This document shows, in pieces, positions 34,495 to 45,024 of a DNA stretch of 64,000 nucleotides. The translations under genes were made by a program, and so were the position numbers. The stretch covers positions 6,047 through 70,046 of the forward strand of contig CAXAMN010013947.1 of the NCBI GenBank assembly GCA_963970005.1, given 5' to 3'. Below the pieces are notes generated by a model. The model had not been told where the DNA came from. It did not search any database and saw nothing but the letters and a program-made list of their open reading frames with translations. This stretch comes from Durusdinium trenchii. Lineage: Eukaryota; Sar; Dinophyceae; Suessiales; Symbiodiniaceae. Position 1 is the stretch's first letter. Each line of letters begins with the position of its first letter.

Positions 34495-34645
34495 AGCGCA
34501 AAGCCACGAGCCCTACGTGCAATGATTTCTCACCCCACGTTCGAGAGGCTCAAGGCCTAAATGTTACAACACATGGAATCGAACCCGGACCCTTGGTTCA
34601 CAGCTCACATGAGGGCCCAAGTGTCATGGCGCTACATTTTGACCA
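34495..34645 (-). repeat. Dispersed repeat, possibly tRNA-derived SINE (copy 2)
   Basis: Counterpart of 27335-27480 with the clearer box GGGTTCGATTCC on the minus strand. It ends at a TA/CT microsatellite (34648-34686), as many SINE tails do; copy 1 also abuts a TA tract. Confidence 0.5.
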
Positions 34646-34647
34646 TA

Positions 34648-34686
34648 TATAGTTATATATATATATATATACTCTCTCTCTCTCTG
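34648..34686. repeat. TA then CT microsatellite
   Basis: ATATATATATATATATA followed by CTCTCTCTCTCTCTG, directly beside the SINE-like repeat and just outside element 1. Confidence 0.9.
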
Positions 34687-34699
34687 TATCACGTGTGAG

Positions 34700-34930
34700 G
34701 CTCACACACTTAAAGAACTGCATACGGACTTGACTGCAATTTGCCACACGCCCACCTAGGTATGAAAGCCTAGGAGTACCAAGAGTAAGTCTGAACAAGA
34801 AAACCTCCAAAGCTCCAACAGTCTTGAAGTTCACGAACAGCGGCTCGCGGCCACAGGTCGACGACGTGCGCTCATGTCTGCAGAACTCATTAGACCTTTA
34901 CTGGAGAGTGGATCAAAAGTTCGAACCTCG
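34700..34930. repeat. Diverged terminal direct repeat of element 1, 3' side
   Basis: Shares ordered blocks with 45025-45285: GCCACACGCC-CCTAGG-(about 12 bases)-CCTA-GG-GTAC, then a GTAAG-like motif, GACGACGT, CTGCAG and CCTTTACTG. Identity outside the blocks is low, so homology is likely but not certain. Confidence 0.45.
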
Positions 34931-35048
34931 CAGGTACAGGTCTGTGCGTCCACAGACTCATCCACCCATCTCTCTAGCTTCGTTGGCTAGCGTCGAGAAA
35001 CGGGCCGCTAGCCCCCTGCTCATCATTCAACATTCAAATCAACACATC

Positions 35049-36430
35049 CTAAATGATGTGAATGAGGCCTGTTGTAAAGATGGCTTCTGCTCGTTCTATG
35101 TATTGGGTGTGGTGGATCAAAATGGATAAGGCGTGGTGGAGGTGAAAGAGTTGTTGCATGGTCGTGTGGCTGGGTTGCTGCTGGCTGAGAATAGCGAGCC
35201 GGCAGCCGATGGCTGCACCTACGCTGACCAGGTGTTGCAAACTGCGGATGGGTAAGCGGTTGACGCGACCGAGGGGGAGGCCATAGCGAGTGGCTGCTTC
35301 CTTCAATTGTTGTGCGGTGACCTTGCTTGTTTGGAGCAGGCGTAAGACTTCGTTGGCCGCCTCTTGGACAGTGGGGTCAAAAGTGGTGACCCAATGCTGG
35401 ATGTCGGTGTTCGTCCAGCTGTCAGGGATGTCGTCCTTCACGGATGGATGTGGAGGTTGCAGGACGTCAGCCAGGACTGGGGGCTTGTGCGCTGGTGGGG
35501 TTGGTGGGTGGGGTGGGTCGCCAGAGCCTGTGGTGTGGCTGGTGCCCTTCACTCGGGTGAGAGGATTGCCCAAGTTTTGGAGCTTCTGTTTTGCGCGGGC
35601 AAGCTCGTCGTTGGTGGATTTGAGTGCCCGTAGAGCAGTGCCCTCCGCCGGTGCCGGTGAGTGGGATTGGAGTTGCTGGATGAGGAGGTTGATCAAGGGG
35701 GCGTGGAAAGCGCGCGCTTGCGTTGTCTTGCTGGGGATGTCGGTGCCCTGTTTGGTGTGGAGGGTTTCGGCGACGCCGTCTAGGTCCAGGCGCTTCTCCC
35801 GGATTTCCGGAGGAGGTGTGTGACAAAAACGGATTCGGCTACACTCCGGGCGGCGATGAAGCCGGTGTACTTCCCATGGCTAAGGGTGCGTGCTGTATAT
35901 TCGGCCGTGCCGTGGTATGCGAGTTGCCAGGGAAAAATGTCAAAAGTTGGGAGGCCGGCAACACCGGCCTTCCGTGACCATTGGGTAGGTTGTATTGTTC
36001 GGTAGAGCTGGTGGCCGTGAAGTGTATTGGCGTCCCAATGCTGGTCAGTTTGGAGGGGTGGCTTGGGGGAGGGGATGTGGGGTGGTGGGGGAGGTGCAGA
36101 ACCGGAGCCAGCGGCTGCTCCTGGCTGTGGACTGTGCTTGAAAGATGAGCCTGGGGGAGTGACTGGAGCTGTTGTGGAGGTGGTGGCGGCGGGAACTCGT
36201 GGAGTCAGTTGCGGCGGCGTGTGCTGCGGTGGTGGTGTGTAAGGTTGTGTGTGGTGAGTCTGGTGAGTGCGAAGAGCGTGGGCAAGTGGACCATATGTGC
36301 CGGTGGGGTTGTATGAGTGGTGGCTTGTGGAAGGATGGGTGGTGGCGGCTTCTGTGGTGGCCAGCTGCTGATGTTGCTGCTGCTGAAGCAAATAGTGGTT
36401 CCAGTAGTGCTGTTGCCATTGTGCGTCCAT
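35049..36430 (-). pseudogene. Element 1 polyprotein head (module shared with element 2), truncated
   Basis: An N-terminal Gln/His/Pro-rich region leads into a conserved domain (LHGHQLYRTIQPTQWSRKAG, GLPTFDIFPWQLAYHGTAEY, ARSVAESVFVTHLL). There a one-base deletion near 35820 shifts the frame; the next frame continues with EIREKRLDLDGV and the rest of the domain. A second conserved block follows (LKEAATRYGLPLGRVNRL, SLQHLVSVGAAI). Element 2 has the same blocks. Here the frame runs on without a stop into residues matching the start of element 2's nuclease-RT region (IERAEAIFTTGLIHI), then stops at 35049. So in this family the accessory domain and the Penelope-like protein were one polyprotein, and this copy has lost nuclease and RT. 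Confidence 0.72.
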
Positions 36431-36769
36431 GGTGGAGTAGTGGCTGGAACTCGAGTGAAGACAATCGCAAGTAGTTGCTTGAGCAGGCTGAAAAGTTCGG
36501 TGTGCAGGGGAGGAAAACTTGGAAAGTGGTAAAACAGTGCAGTCAGGACGTGAAACATGGTCTGAGTAACTGTCAAGTTGGCAACCAGCAAATCAAAGGA
36601 AGAAAACATGAAGTCTGAAATGCACAGTAAAAATGTAGCTGGTAACATACAATAAAAGTCCGGCAGCACACGTCGCAATCGTTTTTTCGTGGTGCGTAGT
36701 GAAACAGGTGGAGGCCTCGTTGTGGATGGCTGTAATCCGAAGATCAGTGTAATGGAGAAGGTGTTTCAA

Positions 36770-38164
36770 TTAAGTTAGAAGAGTGTGGTCGGTTGAGAAC
36801 AAACACATCAACGGATCGAGAGGCTCTTGTGGCCAACATAAGGCTGCGGCGCGTTCAGTGGTTGTCGGCGTGCCAGGGGTCATGTTCTGGGCGGTAGTCC
36901 TGTTGGTGAAGTGGCAGGGGCGCCCCTGCGATAGCCCGATGGGCGGGCAGTCAACAGGGTGGCAGATGCTGCGGTGTTCGTGGGTGGTGTTGTGTATTCT
37001 GGAGCCAGTTGTGCTGGGGGCGGTTGTTGTGGTTGGACTTGGTAGTAGGATGGCCACGCGTGTGGTGGTGGGGGCGAAGCTTGTGGAGGTGCTGAAACAG
37101 GGGGTTGGTTGGCGGCTGCACCTTGGAAGATGGGCCATCCTGTTGCTGGAGGGACGGGTTGGAGGGGTTGGTTGGTAGAGGGAGTCTGATGGGCTGAGTG
37201 CAGTGCTGGCGGTGGATGTTTTGGGAGAGGTTGGACTGTGGGAAGGAATTGTTGTGGAGGTGGACGTGGTGCTGTGGGTGTAGGAACTGGGGATCCCGAC
37301 AATATAGTCATGAAGTGGATCAGAAGGGACGGCAGGAGGTGGAGTAGCCTTCTCCGGTTCAGGTGTAGAGGGTTTGAAGTGAGAGTCCAAAGTGGGTCCG
37401 GAGCGAGGAGGAGCTGGAGGGGTGATGAGTGGTTTGGATTTGTCCACACGTAGGCGTTCACGATCAGCGGGAGTCTCAGGTTTCGAATGACTGAGAGCAG
37501 GTGAGGAAGGACGCCCGGTGGCAGCCTTGAGCTTCTCGTTCTCCTTGATGAGCTGTTCCACCTTGTCCTGAAGAGCCTCCGTAGTGTTCTTGGGCATCTG
37601 ATCTCGTAAATGATCAAAGACACGATCAGCAAGGCGACCCAAACCCTTGCGTTTCTCACCCCAGTCGTCCTTGAGAGAAGCAGGATGAAGGTGACCGATG
37701 ATGCGGGCGATGTCAACATCAGAGCTCTTGAAGATCTTGCGAGACAGGGAGGACCAGAGATAGGCCTCTTGACGATTCCTGAATCCCTCGAATTGTACCA
37801 ACCTGCCGTTTGCGACAAGCCTTAAAGTCCAGTTCTCCTGTTTGCGACTGAGGACGTCGATGAGGCGTACGTCCTCTATGGGCTGATGGTCAATATGAAG
37901 ATCACGACTCCAAGCAGTAGCAACGACTCGACGAGGCAGAGTCAGTTTGTACTCCTGCTGTCGATCCAAGTAAATGTCATCAGGGGACCATGCCTTGGGG
38001 ATCGGGTAGCGGGTCTCGAAGGACGAAGTCGAAGGAGGAGTCTCAGCAGGAAGGCCCGTAGATTTCCTTCGTGGAGAGCGGGAACGACGGGAGGTGCGAC
38101 GATCACGTTTTCCTCGATGTCGGTGAGCCTCAGGAGAGCTGCTGGTGGAACGTCCGCGAGCCAT
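36770..38164 (-). CDS. Element 1 RS-rich protein with coiled coil, function unknown
   Basis: The ATG at 38164 (MARGRSTSSS) is preferred over the upstream in-frame ATG because the arginine/serine-rich head begins there (RRTSRRSRSPRRKS). A globular region of about 150 residues follows (for example NWTLRLVANGRLVQFEGF), then a predicted coiled coil (TTEALQDKVEQLIKENEKLK) and a long Pro/Ser/Thr-rich tail. Another minus-strand frame (36880-37818) becomes the more protein-like one near 37.1 kb (Pro/Gln/Ala-rich), so a frameshift in the tail is possible. RS repeats resemble splicing-factor tails, which bind RNA or RS proteins, but no RRM is visible. Confidence 0.55.
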   Translation of the reverse strand: MARGRSTSSSPEAHRHRGKRDRRTSRRSRSPRRKSTGLPAETPPSTSSFETRYPIPKAWSPDDIYLDRQQEYKLTLPRRVVATAWSRDLHIDHQPIEDVRLIDVLSRKQENWTLRLVANGRLVQFEGFRNRQEAYLWSSLSRKIFKSSDVDIARIIGHLHPASLKDDWGEKRKGLGRLADRVFDHLRDQMPKNTTEALQDKVEQLIKENEKLKAATGRPSSPALSHSKPETPADRERLRVDKSKPLITPPAPPRSGPTLDSHFKPSTPEPEKATPPPAVPSDPLHDYIVGIPSSYTHSTTSTSTTIPSHSPTSPKTSTASTALSPSDSLYQPTPPTRPSSNRMAHLPRCSRQPTPCFSTSTSFAPTTTRVAILLPSPTTTTAPSTTGSRIHNTTHEHRSICHPVDCPPIGLSQGRPCHFTNRTTAQNMTPGTPTTTERAAALCWPQEPLDPLMCLFSTDHTLLT

Positions 38165-38414
38165 GATCCAAGGGTATCGGCGAGGAGGTCGTAGGGGACG
38201 CCAAGACACAAAATCGAAAGCTGAGGAAGTGGCGGCGGAGTAGGTCAAGGTCAAATGTAGTGTGACATAAGATGAGGACATAGGAAGAGATCATGGAAAA
38301 TGAACAAGGGAAGGGAATTTGATAGCGCAACCGAGAGAGCGTTATTTTGCTTCGGTGAGAGCGAGTCGGTCAAAACGTGCTAAATCAAAATCTTGCTAAA
38401 CAGCCGCTGAGAAT

Positions 38415-39268
38415 TTACAAAGAGGGTCCTGGAGGAGCTGGTGTTGGGACCTCGTCAGAAGGAGCCGGAGTCGATGTTGGGGGAGGCGTCCTGTGTCGAG
38501 TCGCTTGCCAAAGATGACCATGTAGAAGTCCGCGACCATCAAGAGGACGTTGATGAGAGCGATCCAGTGTCAACGAGAGAGAGGAGGGAGTAGAGCCACG
38601 GGAAGATGTTGTCCACGGGGTAGAAGTAGATGTGGAAGTATCATGTAGTAGGTGGACGGGATTGGGTGGTGGTGTGCGAGAGCGTGAGCGAGCAGGTGTA
38701 GGTGTGGTGGTAGGTGGCGGTGTAGCTGGAGTGGCAGGCGTTGGAGGTGATTCCGGTGGTGAATTGGAGTCATAAAAACGATGTGATTGTCGGCGTGAAA
38801 GAAGTGCTTCATCGGCAGCGGTACCCAGGGCGAAATTGTCCTCCGGGGTGCCCAAGGCACGAATAAAACCATTTGGATTGACGCGATAAAGACCAAAGGG
38901 TGGTTGTATCCGGAGAAGGTACAACATATTGGAGAAGAGAAACTCCTCGTGCAATCCGACGTTGAAGAATGTTGAATTCGTGGATAGCACGACGTGTCTG
39001 AATATAAATGTTGCGGGCGGAAATTGTCTCAAAATGTTGGTCAGGTGGTACTTCTTGAGACATCATCGGGTGGGGCGCAAAGTGCCTCAGTTGTCCAAGC
39101 CGCAAGGCAAATCATCCAATGAAGCCATAGGAGTTCAGGTTGTCGGTGCGGTTGAGGACGGATATTGCCAGGGGGTGGACTGACGGGTAGGCGGTATGGG
39201 TTAAATACAGCTTCGCGTGGTGGAGGAGCCGTAGAACCAGCCAGAGGACGCGTAGGGGGAGGATCCAT
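38415..39268 (-). pseudogene. Element 1 copy of the shared small protein, with RSRS tail, frameshifted
   Basis: The ATG at 39268 opens MDPPPTRPLAG. The following block (QPELLWLHWMICLAAWTTEAL, then HPMMSQEVPPDQHFET after a frame change) aligns with the 101-residue protein of element 2 (QPELLLMQGLLDSLANVVTQI, HPMIDSPIPDHTLFT). Translation continues in a further frame (38809-39105, then 38415-39032) through GLYRVNPNGFIRALGTPEDN into a Pro/Thr-rich region with ARSRSRTPPP. At least two frameshifts are present, unless short introns explain them. No known family. Confidence 0.55.
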
Positions 39269-39489
39269 GAGGTCAGGAAGCGTAGGAGGAAAGTCAAAAC
39301 AGGGCGGCGATCCAAATAGCAAATGGCTGCGGGAGTGGGAAAGGAGTGAAGAAGCCAGGTGGTTGACGAAAACAATGAGTTGAGAGGAGAGAGAAAGTGC
39401 CTAAAAACAAGTCGAAGGGAAAAGTCACGCCTTTTTCTTGATACCAGTGAGGTGCGAGGAAGAAGGCAGCTTATGGCCCGAGATGAAAC

Positions 39490-42100
39490 TTAGGAAGTCG
39501 ACGATGTCCCGAATGGAGAATCTGCCGGACCGTAGGGCGGAGGGTAGTGTGGTAGCGCTACGACATCAGGAAGCCAAGGTTGGGTCGGCAAAGCGTGAGG
39601 AGGGAACATGGCGAGGCGATGTAGTAGTCGATTCGTCCGAGTAACTTCGTCCATCAAACGTTCTGTAGAGGCACGTAGATCTCGGAGAATTTGTTCCAAC
39701 TCAGTCGGTAATCCCGGAGGGAAATCAGTGGTGTACGGCATCTCATAAAGTACCTCCAAGGTTCGAGAAATCGAATCCATTAGAGTGCGTCGAGAGATCA
39801 GCATGTTGATGATGCCAAGCGTGGCCTGCTGGGGGTAGGATTCCATCGTAGTCCAGAAAGAAGCCTCCATAATGTAGCAAGACTGGATAGGGGAAAGACG
39901 ATCGGGTGAGCCAACTGTACGAAATGAACTTGAGCCCAAAGGAGAAGGGAGAAAACGAAGGTGTACGTCTAGGAAAGAGAAGTCAATACGACCAAGAATC
40001 AATTCAAAAGAAAGAAAGTGAAAAACGTGTCGTTCTAGCACTTTTTCGGCAGGAAGAGAGCTCCGTGGGCAGAAAATAGCGACCAGTTGTCGCAGCGCTG
40101 CAAGGAGGATATAGTACATGCGAAAGAAGCGATCAGAGAGGAAGGTCAGAGCGTCGAAGGCCATAAGAAGGGAGCTCATCTGTCCGAATGAACAATCCAG
40201 CATATTGAATTTGACTGGTAGAAGATCGACACTTGTACCTCTGGTCAACCCGATTCCGCGCAACATCATAAAAGTGGCTGGCGAGGGAATCACAGGGCAG
40301 TCCTCCCGAACGGACCACGTAATGTTGGAACTGGCGGGAGAAGCGTTCGCCAGCCACGAAGTATCGGCGTCCGGCCGTACGGCCACCATAGATGCATGCC
40401 ACGTGAAGAGCACATTGGAGCTCTGGGGTCAATCGATGTGTGATGTCAGGATTGATTCGATTATCAGAGTTATGACTGTGACCCGGGTAGCAGCAACGGC
40501 AGTAGAAGCCCAAGCTGGGAAGGTATTCCGAATTGTCGTCGCCATCACCTTTCCAAGAGCTAGAGGGCGAATGAGACCATCAGTGAGGATGCCGCGAAGG
40601 GAAATGCCCGGGCTGAAATCTGCTGAAAAAAGTCGGTCTTGGGGTAGTCCAGCTTGAGGAGCAGGAAGAGAGCGTCGTGGCATGGCAGTTTTCCCCAAAG
40701 AAATACCGGCGACTTCTCAAGAATCTGTGGAATGTGGGATAGGGTTGTGAGGAAATCACCCAGGTGGTCGCCCCAAGAAGCTGCAGGAAGGCGGCGGAGG
40801 GGTAATGGTAGTAAGCGGACAAGTTCATGGAGAGTGGTGTCCACGAGTGTGCGAGGCAAACTCTCAGGAGCTTCACACTCTTCCCAGCTGCAAGGTCGAT
40901 GGGTGTCATCAAGGAGAAACCTGCGGAACTGCTTCACCATGGAGAGGAGGGAGTTCCAGTCCTGAAATTTGTGATCAAAAATTTCATACCAAAGGTCAAT
41001 AAGGCCTGAAGGGCGAATGTGGAGCCAAAAAGGTGTGGTCCAAATTTGTTGCTGAAGACCAATCTCGATAGCGACCTCCATGATGTTGTCCATGAAGTAG
41101 CCCAGTTTGGCTGAAGCTTCCAAGGCGGTGAAGTCGGGTTGATGCCGAGACCATTGGAGAGACAAACGTGGAGGGGTCACTGGTCGAGTTGGGCGATGAG
41201 GAGTGGATTCGGCCTGGTTGGAGGTCGGAGGCTGGATGGATGCTGAAGTGGAGAAAAGGGAGATAGAGAGATCGGCGGGTTCTGTAACAGCGGGTGCTGG
41301 TGCTGGGGTGGTGGTGGAAGTATTGGCAGGTGAAGGACCGGTGGGTGGTTGGGAAGGTGGAGTCGGTATGGAGGGTGAAGGGAGATAGAACTGGAAGGGG
41401 GAAAAGAAAGGATCGAAGGAGGAGTGGAGGAAAGCTTGTTGTTGTAGGTGATGAGCGGCTTGTTGTTGCTGTTGAAATTGAAGGCGGAGTTGGCGAAGTT
41501 CCTCTTGTTCAGAGGCAGGAAGGGTAGTGAGTGGGATGACTGGCGGAGGTTGAAATGCCTGTGGTGGAGTCGTAGGTCGTGAGGCGGTATCCGGTGGTGT
41601 GGGTTGTGGATGTGGTCGATCGCCCGGTCCAGGAAGTAGCCTCAAAGGGGTAGCCACCGAAGAATCCTGGTCAGAGGGAGCATGAACGGAGGCAGGAGGC
41701 GAAACAGGTGTGCCGTGTGAAGTGGCAGGAGGAGCTGTTGTTTGGTCCGCCACTTGCCGGTATGGCTCCTGTGGTGTGTCGCGATGATGGCTGGAATGAC
41801 CAGATCTGGGACGGTTGGGTGTGCGACGATGCTCCTGGGGCCCTCTTTGGTGTGTGCGAGAGCGGCGTCGCCGAGAATGTGAGCGGCGACTGTGACGGTC
41901 GTCCCGTCGGGAGCGCGCTGCTGCATGAGAGCGGTGTCGATGTCCCCGACGGCGGCGAGAGTGGGCAGAGCGGCTCCTGGGAGAACGACGCCGATCATGG
42001 TGTCGTGCAAGTGGTGAACGCGTCGTTCGTGAAGTGTGTCTGGGACGTGGTCGTGGTCCATATAGATTGGGGGGCTGTGGGCCCGTGGCACGTAGTTGAG
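39490..42100 (-). pseudogene. Element 1 long RS/Pro-rich protein, frameshifted, function unknown
   Basis: Pieces in successive minus-strand frames look like one protein. First comes an RS-rich head (RRRSPRSRSAHSRRRRGHRH, about 41990-41760, no ATG found in frame), then a Pro/Ser/Thr linker with a Gln-rich helix (EQEELRQLRLQFQQQQQAAH). A helical region (41150-40560, for example DFTALEASAKLGYFMDNIME) follows. It continues in 40698-40429, 40513-40133 and 40413-39490, ending with a helical stretch (LEQILRDLRASTERLMDEVT). About three frameshifts are implied. I recognise no domain. The boundary at the 5' end is approximate. Confidence 0.45.
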
Positions 42101-42257
42101 ACTGTGGAAAACATGGGCGTGGTGCTGGGACGCGTGGTAGTGGGAAGAATGGGCCGGAAAGATGTGCAGGTGGAGTGGGAGGAAAAGGTGGATTGGATCG
42201 TGAACGAGTGAAAGGAGGGTCAGGATTCGAGGGTGGGGTGGAAGTGGGAATGTTGTG

Positions 42258-42485
42258 TTAAGACGAGTCGCCTGCACCGGGGTCGGAGTGTGGTGGCGGA
42301 TCTGGAACGCCGCGTGCGATCTCAGTGCCAGGTGGTGGGTTGATGGATGGTAGGGGAGTACCCTCGTCATCACCGTAATCAGGTTCTTCCATCTGAGGTC
42401 GGGTGTCCCTGGAGCGAGAGCTGCGTCGAAGATCACGTCGTGAATGAGGGCGAGTGGAGTCCAGAGAAGAACCGGAGCTCACCAT
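42258..42485 (-). CDS. Element 1 small protein, 75 residues
   Basis: From ATG at 42485 the frame encodes MVSSGSSLDSTRPHSRRDLR followed by an acidic and Pro-rich tail (EEPDYGDDEGTPLPSINPPP). It sits between the triplicated genes and the long broken gene, on the same strand. An upstream in-frame ATG would add a hydrophobic stretch (FQAFYMVTINLLLSPLGMLC), so a membrane-anchored form cannot be excluded. No family. Confidence 0.4.
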   Translation of the reverse strand: MVSSGSSLDSTRPHSRRDLRRSSRSRDTRPQMEEPDYGDDEGTPLPSINPPPGTEIARGVPDPPPHSDPGAGDSS

Positions 42486-42727
42486 GAGGTCAGAAAACGC
42501 CCGGAAATAAAACACTGTCAGTAGCAAATGACATAACATTCCTAAAGGCGAGAGAAGAAGATTGATAGTCACCATGTAAAATGCTTGGAACTCGGTCTGG
42601 AGCCAAACAGGAAGAAAAGGAAAGGAAATGCGAACAAGCAACACAAGAAGTGAAAGAAGTAAAATTGGCGCATAGTGGAAGACATTCTTTTAGGCTGCCT
42701 GGCAAGAAGTGAGGTGAAACTGAGAAA

Positions 42728-43270
42728 CTAAGATCTGGTCGTGCGAGGGCGAGAGCGAGATCTCGAGCGTATGTGAAGACGATGTCGTGGTAGATGGCGA
42801 GAAGGCAGAGGACTGGGAGAGATAGGCATCCGGGTAGTGAGAGTCCTGGTAGTTCGCGATGAGGTCGTAGTAGGATGTGGCGTATCAGATCGAGTAGATA
42901 GGGATGCACGATCGCCAAAGTCAGTGCGGCCTTCAAGTTCGTCTTCAAGTTGTTCCGGGCTCTGTTGAATAATATGAAGGAGGCCCATGGCGGTCAGGAG
43001 CTCGTGGGTGTAGTGGACAGCGGTGTGGTTGAGCCGAAGAGCGAGAAGGAGTGTGTTGTCCAAACCTTCAAGGTGAGCTCGAAGTTGTGGGTGTGTGACC
43101 CGAGACATAAATGGAATAGTACGAATGCTGAGTGGTATATGGAGTAGGGCGTGTACCTGGGCCAAGAGGACATGTACGAGTAGAAGTTCACGATGAAGCA
43201 TCGCCTGAGCACGAGGTGGGAGACCGTGGATCGGTGCCAAACCACAAGGTGGTGTAGATGTCGAAGCCAT
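42728..43270 (-). CDS. Element 1 triplicated gene, copy C (180 residues, RS tail)
   Basis: ATG at 43270, stop at 42728-42730. The N-terminal 90 residues form a predicted helical domain (LPPRAQAMLHRELLLVHVLL, then HYTHELLTAMGLLHI). The C-terminus is Ser/Thr/Arg-rich and ends RSRSRSRPRTTRS. It aligns with copies A and B over the whole helical domain and is exactly as long as copy A. Unknown family. The LHRE-L-H signature is shared by all three. Confidence 0.65.
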   Translation of the reverse strand: MASTSTPPCGLAPIHGLPPRAQAMLHRELLLVHVLLAQVHALLHIPLSIRTIPFMSRVTHPQLRAHLEGLDNTLLLALRLNHTAVHYTHELLTAMGLLHIIQQSPEQLEDELEGRTDFGDRASLSTRSDTPHPTTTSSRTTRTLTTRMPISPSPLPSRHLPRHRLHIRSRSRSRPRTTRS

Positions 43271-43454
43271 GGCAGAAAGGCAATGAAACCAAAGGATCGA
43301 GACGAGCCGTCACTAGTGAGCCAAAGATAACATAGGAAAGAGATAGAAACAAAGTCGGCGATGAAAATGAGTGATCAATCCAAAACAGAAAACAGAAAGC
43401 AGAGAGCAAGAAGAACTTTTGCTACAGAAAAAGGTTCGATTGGTGAGAAATCGG

Positions 43455-44008
43455 CTAAAGTCGGAAGCGTCGAGGAGGAGAACGTGAACGAGTGAGGGTG
43501 AGTGAGAACTTGGCCTCCTCGTCAAGGTCGAAGGTGGAGCTGAATGAGTCAGAGAAGAAGGAGGAGCGTGAGGAGGAGAGGGAGCCGTGGTCGTAGTCAT
43601 TGTCGTCATTCCAGGTGGAGAAGGAGGAGACGGAAAGAGGTGTAGAAGGGGCCGAGGTGAAGAAAGGGATGTAGGAGAGGAGGTTGAATGGCCAGTAGGA
43701 TGTGGAAGTCCCAAAGTGGAGCAAAGTTCATCGGTGTAGACCAGTGTAGTGCAGGTAGATCGTCGAATCTGTTCAAGGCTAGTCTCCAGTGCGCGAAGAG
43801 TAGCTCTGAGACGAGGGCAGGTAATCGTGCCCACAATGGAGGGAGTGACTGAATCCAAAGGTCCACGTAAAATCAAGAGGATCAAATGTAACGACGAATG
43901 TATGTGAAGAAGTTCACGATGAAGTACCTCATGAGCAGCAGCAGGTAGTCCAGCGATGGAAGCCAATCTCGTAGGTCCGGTCAGTGTCGTCGTAGATGGC
44001 ATCGACAT
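43455..44008 (-). pseudogene. Element 1 triplicated gene, copy B, frameshifted near its 3' end
   Basis: ATG at 44008 (MSMPSTTTLTG). The helical domain (LPAAAHEVLHRELLHIHSSL, LVYTDELCSTLGL) matches copies A and C. The RS tail (LTLTRSRSPPRRFRL) lies in another frame, ending at 43455, so a frameshift occurred in the Pro/Ser-rich linker around 43.6-43.7 kb. The unshifted frame continues to 43313 without the RS tail. Confidence 0.6.
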
Positions 44009-44174
44009 GGCGGCAGAAGGAATCGAAGGGGCGAGGTGTAGAACGTAGGGAAGCTGAAAGCCACAGGAAATAAGTGTGTATAGTTGAGAGGAAGTGTCTC
44101 GAAGTTCAGGAAAAATTGGAAACACCAAAGAAGGCCATTTTCTCAGTGGTCGGAAGAATGAACGAAAGAGGTAC

Positions 44175-44717
44175 CTAGAGATTCCTAGAGTTCGAACGAG
44201 GGTGAGACCGAGAACGTGACGGTGCTGTACTGGATCGGTTAATCACAGGTCTACGTGGAGTACGTATCGTAGGAGGTCTCGGTGATGCCGTCGGAAGGGA
44301 TCTGGTAGATGTCATAGTTCGAGTCGTAGTTGAACCCAGAGGAGTAGGAAAAGACGGAAGGCGGGGGTCAGGGAAGGTCGAGCATCCGCGTAGTTCAGCA
44401 TCCACTTGAGTGGTGTCGCAATTCAAGGCATGCACCATCCCAAAGGTTGTGAAGAGTTCCTGGATATAGTGCACCCCATTGTGGATCGCCTGAGTCGCCT
44501 GTCGAATAGCTGAGTCCAGGCCTCGAATCTGCAGCTGAATATGTGGTGAAGTAATGTAGTCCATGAACGAAGGTTGGAGGATAGCAAAGCGAGTGCGAAG
44601 AAGGGAGGTGGCGAGAATCAATAGACCATGCAAATGAAGTATCTCTCGATGTAGGATCGTCTGGGCTCGCATCGTGATGCCGTCCACGGGAGTGAGACCA
44701 GTTGGAGAAGGAAACAT
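44175..44717 (-). CDS. Element 1 triplicated gene, copy A (180 residues, RS tail)
   Basis: ATG at 44717, TAG at 44175-44177. Helical domain (ITMRAQTILHREILHLHGLL, VHYIQELFTTFGMVHAL) followed by an acidic patch (DTTQVDAELRG) and a Thr/Arg/Ser tail ending SRSRSHPRSNSRNL. Start-to-start distances A-B and B-C are 709 and 738 bp. The open frame extends upstream to 45035, but that stretch looks like leader DNA with hairpins, so the later ATG is preferred. Confidence 0.65.
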   Translation of the reverse strand: MFPSPTGLTPVDGITMRAQTILHREILHLHGLLILATSLLRTRFAILQPSFMDYITSPHIQLQIRGLDSAIRQATQAIHNGVHYIQELFTTFGMVHALNCDTTQVDAELRGCSTFPDPRLPSFPTPLGSTTTRTMTSTRSLPTASPRPPTIRTPRRPVINRSSTAPSRSRSHPRSNSRNL

Positions 44718-44779
44718 GGCGAGAGGAGGAGGATCAACTGAAAAACTAAGGCTCCAACAGACTCCAATGAGCCTTGAAC

Positions 44780-44970
44780 AGACTTTGGTCGCTGCGACCA
44801 CGTACGGCTTGCCCGAAGGCTGCCACCTCTGACCGCTGCGGTCACGTAAAGGCATGAGCCAACTTGGAATTCCAAAGATGAGACAAAAATCATCGGACGT
44901 ACGGCCTAGGCCACCTTCGCCCGCTCTGGGCACGTACGTTTCCAGAGCATGGGAAACAGCGACGTACACC
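44780..44970. promoter_or_regulatory. Leader with two perfect hairpins and repeated ACGTAC motifs
   Basis: GGTCGCTGCGACC (44787-44799) and GACCGCTGCGGTC (44831-44843) are perfect 6-bp-stem palindromes, each followed at once by ACGTA. ACGTAC recurs at 44800, 44897, 44932 and 44962, and again at 45217 in the terminal repeat. The cluster lies just upstream of the first element 1 gene. A promoter, operator-like or RNA-structural role is only a guess. Confidence 0.4.
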
Positions 44971-45024
44971 CGTTCGACGGGTCCACGGGAGGCACTCTGC
45001 GGGCTCATCCCGGGTTGGCGCGAA

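Noticed and set aside
41708..42211. 167-codon plus-strand Val/Gly/Asp-rich frame
   Set aside because: It is the antisense of the RS/His-rich minus-strand coding region; such Val/Gly-rich shadows appear opposite every Pro/Ser-rich gene here.
41642..42436. 264-codon His/Leu-rich minus-strand frame
   Set aside because: It overlaps the RS-rich head of the long gene in another frame; the RS frame has the more protein-like composition and joins a longer open frame.
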